In this document: positions 48,030 to 57,725 of the stretch, in pieces | How the letters are laid out: each line of letters starts with the position of its first letter | How positions within the stretch are numbered: the first letter of the stretch is position 1 | Origin: Rostratula benghalensis | Lineage: Eukaryota > Chordata > Aves > Charadriiformes > Rostratulidae | Assembly (NCBI GenBank): GCA_013399305.1 | Contig: VXAI01000068.1 | Span: 960,230 to 1,024,229, forward strand | Direction of reading: 5' to 3' | DNA: 64,000 nucleotides | Program-made: the position numbers and the translations under genes | Notes under the pieces: model-generated | What the model saw: the letters and a program-made list of their open reading frames with translations, nothing else | What the model was told of the DNA's origin: nothing | Databases searched by the model: none

Positions 48030-48235
48030 ATTTTTATAGCACATTACTCAAGAATCCCAAAAAACAGCTAATGGTTGGGATCCCCGTTTCACAGATAACA
48101 AAACCAAGGCATGGAGACAATAAAGAACAAGTCCACCTAGAAAATTTACTGCCTTTTACAAACAGAAACCTCTTCCAATAATGCAACCCAAGACTATGTT
48201 CCTTTAGTAATTACCACACCGTGCCATTTTCACAC
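48030..48235 (-). mobile_element. MIR-like SINE, near full length
   Basis: Inverted MIR relic. The plus strand begins 'tttttatagcacattactca' and 'agaatcccaaaaaacagc', then 'ggatccccgtttcacagata', 'acaaaaccaaggcatggaga' and 'agaacaagtccacctagaaa', and ends 'aatgcaacccaagactatgt' and 'taccacaccgtgccatttt'. This follows the expected order of a reverse-complement MIR/L2-tailed SINE: 'tatagcacctt', 'cccattttacagatgaggaa', 'actgaggcacagagaggtta', 'cttgcccaaggtcacacagc', 'gaacccaggcagtctgactc' and 'accactacgctatactgcc'. Because both ends are represented, it is the most complete MIR relic in the window. Confidence 0.72.
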
Positions 48236-49085
48236 TAACTTCCACTGGAAGAACTTGTCCTTCAAAAGCATTGGCATTTCAATGTTCAGGAAGCCAAACT
48301 GCGAATAAATAATGAAACCATCCTTCCACATGGCACCATCTCCTTTCATAGGACCCCTCTGAATTCATCTGCTTTTTGTTCGGACTGAGAACATCTAAAT
48401 GAAGGTGCTAATGCTGTACGTTTGAAGATAATCAAAGCTGAAATCAAAGAACAAAATGTCTTACTGTGAAAGCATCTTTCAATTGCTTCTGTGCCATTTT
48501 GCAGACAAAGAAATAAAAGCCTCTGCACTATCAATAGGGCTTTGTTTTAACTCTGCATCACAGAGATTTGTACATCTACTACCCTAACTGCTCCAAAAAT
48601 TCTTCTACAGTCAGCCAAAATCAATGATTATATTAGACGTTTCCAAAGGATTATAATTGGTTTTAATTCTGAAATATGTTTATTTTGAGGGAAAATCATT
48701 GCTATTTAAATCTCACACTGGAACAAGCACATATGCATGAAACAAAGAGAACATGTTGCTTTACCTGTTTGTTTTTTTCTAATACCTGTAACTGCATCAA
48801 CATCTGAAATCAACAGCTATTTTGGGCACTGTATGCTTTTCATCAAATTGCAGTCGGTAGAAATACTTTCCCTAGTAATCTTCAAAACTCTGCTATACGT
48901 GTCATAAAAAATCTATTCAGAATTCAATATCCACATTAGTACTGGTGCCGTTTGGGAATACATCATTCCAACAAGGACTCAAAACACTTACATAAAGGAT
49001 GTCTGGATGAGAAACATTTCCTTTCTAGTTAGGCATAACAGGATAGATCGTAGTCTGCTCTATATCTCCTTGCAAGAGGCACAAT
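48236..49085. other. Unique sequence, no gene recognised
   Basis: There is no gene or recognised repeat between the MIR relic and the AAAAT array. Confidence 0.55.
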
Positions 49086-49163
49086 GCAAAAAATAAAATA
49101 AAATAAAATAAAATAAAATAAAATAAAATAAAATAAAATAAAATAAAATAAAATAAAATAAAT
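49086..49163. repeat. (AAAAT)n pentanucleotide microsatellite
   Basis: Fourteen perfect AAAAT units occupy 49090-49159, with partial units on each side. A-rich arrays of this kind often grow from the poly-A tail of a retrotransposed copy, but no such body is recognisable on either side. Confidence 0.97.
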
Positions 49164-51462
49164 CTAAAAAAAGCTAATGGAATTAGCTACTTGAAAATCT
49201 GAAAATCCCTTGAAAGACTAGAAAGCCTGGGTGCCCAAAGCCAAATTTGTAGTTGGCAGGGCTCAGAGTCCCAGCCACTTCTGGGTTCCACAACTTCTTT
49301 AAGAGCCTCACCACCAGCTCAGAAATTGAAGATGAACCGAAGGAAATACCAGAAGGTCAAAGTCCTGCCCTCTGTTGTTTTAGGTAACCATGACACATGA
49401 GCTTCATGGGCCACCCAAACCCTGTCTCATGCTGACTGTACCCTTACTGCTCCTGCTGGAGTCCTCTACTATTGTTATTACTCTATTCAGTGTATCACAC
49501 TGATCCTTCTTTGTTTTAACAATACTTCTCACCTTTGAGCCTCCCTAGCAACCACAATTTTAAAATTAGCAGACAGAAGGAACTAGGAGAAGGGATTCTT
49601 ACAACTGTAATAGTACCATATTTCACTTGGCAGAACAAGGCTCAAGCCTTTCTTCTTTCCGTGCCAGAGGTGCATAAGTTTGTCTGTTACTCTTCTACCT
49701 CATCTGCTTGCCCATCCTTGCTTATGATCTCCCTCGCACTGTCTACATTTCATTCTTTATTCTTTTCCTCAAGCTGTTACTATGCAGTAGTGTTCCGCCC
49801 CCCCGCCAAAGTACAAACCTGTGAGACTTGCATTTTTAATAGCCCTATTGCTTCTCAGTTGATTATTTTTCTAAGTTCTTTGAATTTGTCTACAACAGCT
49901 GATCAGAGTTGTTCTTTTCCAGTCCCAACTAGACTCAACTCAATCCACCTTTTAGCTACTGTTAACTTAGTCTTCCACTCTTCTAATTGCTCCATTTATG
50001 AATTACTCCCTCCTGCAACCAGCCTTTCACTTGACTTTTTTTCTTAGATTCCCCTGTGACGCTGTCACCTCCCAATTTTCATTCCTTCTCCTTCTGCACT
50101 TTTTAAATGAACCTTTTTGTCCCTCTTCCAGCTTCCTAAGTGGTTTCACAAGGTTGCATTCATTGTCACTATTTGTGCTTCTGGCTCACGATCTATTTGG
50201 ATGATACCATCAAAAATACAAACTTAGTTATCACCTTCAGGCTAAGGTTTCACAGAACTGCTCCTCCCTTACATAGATCTATTTAGGCAACTCTGGCATC
50301 CTTTACATGCCAAGCAGTCAGCCAAAGGCCAAGAAGTTTTTGAATCAGTCCCGTAGGATCTTTACTTCCAATATAGAGACAAGCAGCATCCCCACGTGTT
50401 CCTCACACGTGGCTCATCTTTGACTCAAGCCTTACTTCAACTTCTCACATCCAGGCTGATTCCAGGAGGTCCTCTCTCTTATCTGAAAGCTTTCTTGTGC
50501 ATCCACAGGATCAGGCTTTCATCTTGGATCCCAGCAGCTGAATAAAATAAGATGGTGCCCTGGACCAGTATAACTCTTCACTTTACCGCTGTCTGAAGAC
50601 GAGAAGCATCAGCTTCAGACAGTGCTCTTAGTGGAGGAGAGATACATGGTTCTTTAAGGTATATGTGGTGTTTGTGTATAATACAACTTGTCAGATCAAC
50701 AGATGCCCCAGACACCCCAACGTTTTCTCTGCTGAGATATTTGAAAGCTGCATCTTGTTACCAGAACTTTATTTTAGTGTTTTATCTCGTGCTATATTTT
50801 TCTTCATATGATGTGAAAAAAAAAAAAGAAGCTTTAAGAGTGAAAACACACAGACTCAAAAGCTTCCCAAAAGATTCCACAACTGTAAACAGCAAGAGTG
50901 AATAAGTTTTTTTTCTCCTCATTTCATCCAGAGTGAGTCTCTTCCCAGTGCTCGCTGCTTATACTTTTCCTCTCAAAATAACAAAACTTGTTTTGGAGGA
51001 AAGAACCACTTAGAACTTCTGTTAACATTTCTTCAGTATTCTAATGAACTTAATAAGCTCCCATGATGCTTCTTACAATGTAGAGAAACCTTCAAAAATA
51101 TTAAAGTGACTGTTTACTCCAGCGGCAAGGAGCATTCCAGATGACTAGTGTGATACATCAATATTACACCTGTTCTTTTAATACTGGGAAGGAAGTCACA
51201 AGAGGAAACGATTATTCACTTTGAAGCTTTTTAAGATTTTTGAACCTGATTCAATTACTATATTCTGCCCGTACACTTTTTTTGTTTCACCTGAAATATC
51301 ACTTGATTTATGACGAAACCAAATTTTCTCACCCAGTTCTAATTTCATTTATACTGCACTGCTGTCTCTATAATTTAGTGGAAGTACCAGTTTGACACTG
51401 TTTCTCTGACACATAAACTCTGCCAGGAGTTTGGGGATAAAGAACTTTTATGGGTATTGTGA
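49164..51462. other. Unique sequence with a possible decayed LINE fragment
   Basis: 49535-50047 is the longest gap-free open frame in the window (170 codons, plus strand). It lies in pyrimidine-rich sequence where stop codons are rare, and I do not regard it as a gene. Short peptide patches at 49888, 50194 and 50410 recall the reverse transcriptase of L2-type LINEs in the right order (see findings). The rest has no recognisable content. Confidence 0.45.
50392..50412. repeat. Inverted repeat holding two CACGTG E-boxes
   Basis: ccacgtgt (50392-50399) and acacgtgg (50405-50412) are perfect complements with a five-base spacer (tcctc). Each arm contains CACGTG, the canonical E-box bound by MYC/MAX, USF and CLOCK-type bHLH dimers. 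The placement may be accidental. Confidence 0.9.
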
Positions 51463-51642
51463 GTTCCACAGAGGAGGTATGGAAGCCCCATTCCTGAAGG
51501 TGTTCCAAGCCAGGCTGGATGGAGCTTTGAGCAACCTGATCTAGTGGGAGGTGTCCCTGCCTGTGGCAGGGGAGGTTGGAACTAGAAAGTACATGATCTT
51601 GAAGGTTCCTTCCAACCTAAATCATTCTATGATTCTATGATT
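51463..51642 (+). mobile_element. CR1 LINE 3' fragment
   Basis: Plus-orientation CR1. It starts near 'ttccacagaggaggtatgga' and continues 'cccattcctgaaggtgttcc', 'agccaggctggatggagctt', 'gagcaacctgatctagtggg', 'aggtgtccctgcctgtggca' and 'ggttccttccaacctaaatc', then the terminal repeat 'attctatgattctatgattt'. It is similar to the 34351 copy but more truncated, with a small insertion around 'actagaaagtacatgat'. Confidence 0.94.
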
Positions 51643-51944
51643 TTTTCTACAAAGAATATGTTTAGACCCTCCAAAAAACCCATAAAAATTAAAAGTTCCC
51701 TAAATTATGAAAGTAAAAGCATATATATCCTCATATCCTATTTTCAAAACTATCTTTAATTATAAGCCATATGATATATACAATTTCATAGCATATGTGT
51801 GAGTAATTCAATCTCTTAAATACTCATATTAGATATGCATTATATTCATTAAATATAATTATCTGGAGTTTTCTTAGCATTCCATAATTATTTGAGGCAA
51901 GGTTTCAGCTGCATTTAACTTGTTCTCTTGATCAGAGTAAGAGA
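51643..51944. other. AT-rich unique sequence
   Basis: Very AT-rich with repeated 'atatat' and 'cata' words. No gene or repeat family recognised. Confidence 0.55.
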
Positions 51945-52125
51945 TGGGGCTTGGCCAGGTTGAGTCTCTGCCCACTCCTGGTTCTGCCAGTGCCTTGCAG
52001 GTCTATTTAATCAGGAAATCACCCCAGTCCTCAGTTCTCTCTTTCTCATCTATGAAAAGAAAACATACTACGGCCCTCTCTGTAAGGTGTTTTGAAATCT
52101 AATGATTAACCAAGTGAATTTTTCA
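51945..52125 (+). mobile_element. MIR-like SINE relic
   Basis: Plus orientation: 'ctggttctgccagtgccttg', 'caggtctatttaatcaggaa', 'atcaccccagtcctcagttc', 'tctctttctcatctatgaaa', then 'cctctctgtaaggtgttttg' and 'aaatctaatgattaa'. This follows MIR order: 'agctctgccactgact', 'tgtgaccttgggcaagtcac', 'cctcagtttccccatctgta' plus 'aaatggg', then a 'cctacctcacagggttgttg' and 'gattaaatga' block. Heavily diverged but colinear. Confidence 0.6.
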
Positions 52126-53174
52126 CATATCAATCTTGTTATTAATTGAATGTCTGAGCTGTAAGTCTAACTGAATTTGCATAAATAGCTGTTTATTGAA
52201 TTTAACTGAATCAGAATCAAGCACCTATCTCAGTTACACTTTAAAATAACTTTTAGAGAGGTAAATTATTTTAAGGCTGAATTTTTCAGGTGAATAAGGA
52301 TATCATGTTGCTAATATCAATTACTATAAACTGCCTGATTCTCCCCAAATATGCAGCAATGATAAGAGAAATTAAAAAGATTAAATGAGCACATTAGCAG
52401 TAACAAGAGACTTCAATTTACAAACTAATTGGGAAAGAGGGAGGGGGGGGGAAGGAAACATTAAAAGGAACAGTTTGTAGACTGATTTCTAATTAGCACA
52501 GAATCCTAAATGAAGCTATAGGATGGAAAGGCTAAAAAAGGGCACCTCAATATCACATGGTAATCCATGGACCCCTTCTGTGTTGGTTGTGAGCAAAGAG
52601 CTTGATAACACGAAGTGGCTTACAGGTAGTAATTGCTCATGATTAGGACATGTAAGGCAAGAAATGGTGTGATGTGCTGGCTCAAGACTCAACAGGTCTG
52701 GTAATCAGTGCAGACCTCCTTATTCTTAGGAATTAGAGCTGTAACAGGAACGACTGGACAGGAGGCCATCGGCAAGGTCACCATTACTCCTGTCAGTCCC
52801 AACCATCACCAAAAGTCGAGGAACTACCATTACCCCCTCCACATACACCATTTGCTCTTCTGCATTTTTGATGGCATAACAATGCTAGCACCTGCTTTTC
52901 AGACACTTCTACATAAACTTATAAAATTACTAGATTTACCAAACCTTCAGGAACAATTAAGAAGATTAGTTAGGAAATTCCTCGTGTCTCACACCTTGCA
53001 GCTATAGGAATACATCATCTGTAGTGTAATCACACCCGATGGATCTTACGCCAGCTTTCCAGAAGCAGGGACTGATGTTTCCCACAATGGCCTTGTGTAC
53101 TGGAAATTAATAATAATAATAATAATCTGTAAAGTGAACATAATTAATTAGTTAATAGCCTATTTAGTGACGAA
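52126..53174. other. Unique sequence, no gene recognised
   Basis: Contains a G-rich run at 52438-52455 and the (TAA)n tract at 53108-53126. An open frame of 99 codons at 52708-53007 shows no recognisable family. Confidence 0.55.
53108..53126. repeat. (TAA)n microsatellite
   Basis: About six perfect TAA units. Confidence 0.95.
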
Positions 53175-53254
53175 TGTACTGGTAGCTCAATTATACACAT
53201 AGTTCTTACACTTCTGTACTGGTAGCTCAATTATACACATAGTTCTTACACTTC
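53175..53254. repeat. 40-bp perfect tandem duplication
   Basis: A 40-base unit beginning tgtactggtagctcaattat and ending agttcttacacttc occurs at 53175-53214 and immediately again at 53215-53254 with no difference. Perfect identity over 40 bases in single-copy surroundings means a very recent duplication, a polymorphism or an assembly artefact. Confidence 0.97.
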
Positions 53255-53949
53255 TACTAAAAAAGCATTGCTACTCATATACAACACATTCATCGCATCC
53301 CACAACCAAATCACCAGAATATAATCTGAAACCTTAAAATTCTACCAGAATTTTCTAATATGCAACAAAATGAAGGGGAAGGTAAAAGGAAAAAAAAAGG
53401 GAGGGAAGAGAAATAAAAAAGAAGGCAGGCTGGAGGACCAAGGGCACTTAGTCAAATTTTTATTCACACAGTCCATCAAAATGGAAATTTTAAACCAGAA
53501 AAGGGCCTGCCTTGCCCACCTCACAAGTACCATAAGACTAGGGGAAAAAGAAGACTTGGGAAGTGGAAGTCTCTCTTGAAAATATATGCTCATACATTCT
53601 TCTTTTTGCTAGTCTGCGTCTAACTCTATAAAGTATTTCTTCTGAAATTAGCCAAAACTTCAGTCCTTTCTATCTGCAGAATTTGATGCTCTTTTTTACT
53701 GTGCTTCAGTTCTTAAGACTTTTAAAGAAAGAGGTTATAGATCATCATGAAATCATGATGATTGTTTTTATACTTCCATCTGCTTCTGTCACACCCTCCT
53801 TTCATGAAAAATCATTTTCATTGTATCCTCTTTCTTTAATTTTACCATCTATTTACTTCTCCAAAACAAAACAGGGAGCAGATTCCACAAAATTCTTGTT
53901 TAGGAAAAGTGCCTGAAGCACCAAAGAACCACGCTCGAGAACTCTCATG
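53255..53949. other. Unique sequence, no gene recognised
   Basis: A purine-rich stretch at 53370-53430 gives a lysine-rich open frame on the plus strand that is low-complexity and not credible as a gene. Nothing else is recognised. Confidence 0.55.
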
Positions 53950-54100
53950 AAGGATGAGTGTGCATTTATGTCACTGAGACTGCAGCTCGGGAGATGAGGC
54001 AGCAGCTCCAGTTTCTCTTCTGACCTTGGGCAAGTCACTCACTTGTCACTACTTCAGTTCCTCTCATTCATAAAAAGAGGTTGATGATATTCCATGAAAC
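53950..54100 (+). mobile_element. MIR-like SINE relic
   Basis: Plus orientation. The diagnostic block 'tctgaccttgggcaagtcac' is intact. It is followed by 'tacttcagttcctctcattc', 'ataaaaagaggttgatgata' and 'ttcc', matching the MIR 3' half ('ctctgaccttgggcaagtca', 'cctcagtttcctcatctgta' plus 'aaatgggga', 'ataata'). Upstream, 'gcacttatgtcactgagact'-like sequence is less certain, so the left boundary is approximate. The intact 18-base core makes this the most convincing MIR core here. Confidence 0.75.
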
Positions 54101-57100
54101 ACAGATTCTTCTACATCTGACTTTTTAATGTCAAAGAATGACTAACTCATGTGTAAGCTTATCCAGCCCCCAGCACAGCACAGGCTCCTCCCCAGCCTGG
54201 GTTTGTAGTTATTATTGTGCCACAGCAATGGTTCTTTAGAGACGAAGGTACCAAAGGTTTGTCATGTCTCAAAATAACATAATGGCAAGAAGTGTTCAAG
54301 ATCATAAAGATCCTCTTTCACCAAACAGTGAAAATACCCATCGTGCACGTGCGGGCACACACACAACGCACAAAGATGTAACACCATCTGCCCAAAAAAT
54401 TCACACAAAGCAGATAAGAAATTTTAACAGTTACTCATTAACTAACTCCCAGCATACCTTTAGGGAGTTGAAACAAGTCAGGTGTAAGTTGATGAGCAAC
54501 AACAGCTAATGTAGAACCTCAAAAAACAGATTAGAGAAAATTCTACATCTACATTAAAAACCCTTTGGCTCCAGGGAATATATGCTAAAAGTACAAATCC
54601 TAGCGTGATTTCGTTAAGAATATGGAGGCAGATTTTTAGCTGTGAAAGAGAATTGTCAAGATATGTTGTACAATTTCCCTCTTCAAAGGAATTTAAGCCG
54701 AAGAATCCTTATTTTTTTCATCTTGATGAATCTGAACTGCCACATTTTTATACAAAGAAACTATAGAAATAGAGATAGCATAACACAAGGAAAACAAGTT
54801 ATTCACTGAATTGAGTAGCCTAGGGATTTAGGAGAGAAACAAGGCTGATATTCTTTAAGAAGAAATGAAGAAACAAACATTTTGAGGCATAAAGGAGTTC
54901 TAAACGGAGTAGTGAAGGAAAAAAGGCTACAAAGGATATGTGACCTCCCATGACATATATAACAAATGACCAAGCAACTTGGACTAAGACAGACCAGGAC
55001 AGGGAGGGATTTAAAACAGAATATAACTTCTTTCCACTAAGACTACAAAAATGTATGATAAAAAAAAAAAAATCAAATGGCCTGCAATGTGAGCAAGCAG
55101 TAAACATTATGAATTTTTAAAATGCATTTGAAGGATGAAAATCCTGCATGAGAACAGAGAGGAGAATGGCTAATTAAAACTAGCAAGCAAAGGCCGTTTC
55201 TGCAGGCTGTTTCCTCAGCTTCGTTTCAGACACCCTACGTTCCTATATCTAGTAGAGCAGGCAGGTTGGTTGGCATCATCGAGTCGAAGTGTTCTTTTTA
55301 TTGTTAACACAGAGCGTGTTTATATCAGAATTTGGTGTTTACACACTGCAGTCTTCCATTACAAATCAGCTGCAAAATACCATTCAGTTATGCTACACAC
55401 ATACCACTATTCCCTCTAATCTCTGCAACGCATACAGTAGCTTTCCATGAGTTATTGAAGTTTAATTTTCTGTTTGTTGCCAAGCACCAATCGTCCAGTT
55501 TTAAAAATTTTTCCCACTGAATTTTCCTGTGAACTAATTACTTTGTACCTAGTGAAGGTGGAAACAGTTTGGGTGAACTTGCAGAAATATTTTCTAACAC
55601 AGTAGGAATTGTTTTCCTTCACACATAATTATTCAGAAACCCACCAAAAATTATAAAAAAATTGAGATCCTTTCCTTTTAAAGGGAAATATTTAGCATTT
55701 ACAAATTTCAGGCTGAAAAAAACTCCTAATAATTTAAAACTCTAGCTCTACTCTTTCCTTATTTTTCTAAAGGAAGGAAATCATCTATATAGCTATATAA
55801 CATGTCCCAGCATTCAGCTGGCTTGAACATCGTAAATGTCCTTGTAATGTTTATATAAGTTCACCATTTTAATGTCCCAAGTATCTGATTTTTGGAGACT
55901 GAGTACTTGAACTTCTGAATTTGAACCAATCATCAAAGAATTCAATTAGGAATAAAGGAACTGTTATTGTCGCTTCTGGCAGTCACTCTGCATTTAGTTC
56001 CCTGCATTCACCAGACGACAAATGACTACCTAAAATTACTTAGATTTGATCATAATATTAAAAAAAAAAAAAAAAAGAAATAAAATCTTTCTTTTCTGGT
56101 TCTATTAAGTAATGTCAGTTTTGCAGGATGTAACAAGTGAAGTTTGCACATTATGTTCCTAGAAGCTCCATTTTCTTTTACAAGGTGGACGGAAAAAAAG
56201 AGGATGAAAACACGTTTCCCTTGGAAAAGAAATAACCAAATGACAGCACCATGTGCATATGTATGCTACAAAATGTGATTTTTTTTGTGGCTTGACTACA
56301 GGAAGAAGAGAGGTCAAAGATGCTATTAAAGAAAAAGAGGATCTATCTTAGGCCATTTAAGTAATAATGCACAATTGCTTCATGTGGTATATTTCCTACT
56401 GCCTCATTCAAAAGAGTTTAAAGTAATGAGATTTTCACAGTTATCTTTTGAAGAATATTCAGTAAACTAATGGCTGAACCCAGACCTAAGTGAAGGCCCT
56501 GCAAAGTGTTATATGTTCCCTGAAAAAAAGAGAATGGGAAATCCAAGTCTTTATGGAATTAGCCCTTTAAACGACATTCCCAATTGAAAGGGAAGAAACC
56601 CAAAGGAGTGACATAGGGGTAGAATGTAAAACTAATAAAATTAATTAATTTTAATTTATATTTTTCTCTGGAGCTGTTGCTATGTCACAAAAGCAAAGCA
56701 CCTTAAGTACTACATACAAAGAAATCAGGTTTTGGATGACTAAGGGATTGTTGTACAAGGTCAGAGGAGAAAGGCAAAGGAAAGATCATGCTTCAACACA
56801 TCCATGTTTAATAAATGTTGGCAGAGGCTGAGGTTGGAAATGGTGTCCGACCAGTCTAAGGCCAGCAGAATTATGGACACAGTGTGGGAAATCCAACACA
56901 CCATTAAGAACTCCAGGCCATCATCTGGCACGATTCACTGTTGTGCTGAGAAGCTTCCTCCCAAGCTAAATTCAAGAAGAAATAGAATCTCTCAGAACCT
57001 TAGAGACCAGGTAACTGGAAGTCTTTTATTTGTTGAACAAGTAGGAGGAAATCTGGTCCATTTGCAAATTTTGCATGTCACTAGTGTATTCAAATATGAC

Positions 57101-57673
57101 CAAAAAACCCCTACATCTAACCCAGAGGAAAGACTTTACATTGACTTCATAATTACCAATGCCTGTAGTTAAGCATATTAGCATATTTAGCATTTTCTAT
57201 TCAATGTCCAGTTTTTCCTTGTGCATGCAAACATTTGGGACAGTCTTATCTAGTGCTTTCATGCTCAGAAGCAGATACCTGAATTTTCAGCAGAGGGACA
57301 AATCACACAGGAGGAAAATCCTGTTGCTGTCACATTTAAACTATTCAAATCTGGCCACATCAGTCTGAAAATATTTGCTCAGTTAAAAGCCCACTAGAAT
57401 TTCATAGCTGATTTCTGAACTCTGTGCTTTATATCCTCACAGCTCCTTCAGCCTGAGTGGTCTTGGCACATGGCTGATTCACAGAGTATCTTGACTGCTC
57501 CTTGTACAAACCCTGAGCCATCTCAGGATAATAAGAACTCAATGTTCCTTTGAGAAGACAAATACTCAAGCATCACACAGTTGGATGGAAAACCTTCAGT
57601 TTGCTTCTTCTCTACAATTAGTGTTTCCCCACTAGGAAAGGTGAAACACAATATGGATCGAGGTGCAGAGTAG
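54101..57673. other. Unique sequence, no gene recognised
   Basis: There is no gene or recognised mobile element. A 17-base A run lies at 56060-56076. 56630-56660 contains the AT palindrome aaaattaattaatttt. The open frame 56804-57172 (122 codons) has no recognisable domain. Confidence 0.5.
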
Positions 57674-57725
57674 TGGAATTATGTATATATATGTCTTATT
57701 GGAATTATGTATATATATGTCTTAT
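57674..57725. repeat. 26-bp perfect tandem duplication in an AT-rich patch
   Basis: The unit starting tggaattatgtatatatatg and ending tcttat occurs at 57674-57699 and 57700-57725 without mismatch. It is followed to about 57790 by alternating AT and a short (CA)n run ('aaacacacacacacatg'). Confidence 0.95.

Noticed and set aside
49535..50047. Longest gap-free open frame (170 codons, plus strand)
   Set aside because: Pyrimidine-rich sequence lowers stop-codon frequency, and this length is near the chance maximum for 64 kb in six frames. No domain, no signal sequence and no splice-supported context.
53370..53579. Lysine-rich 69-codon frame
   Set aside because: Produced by a purine-rich low-complexity tract, with no credible protein features.
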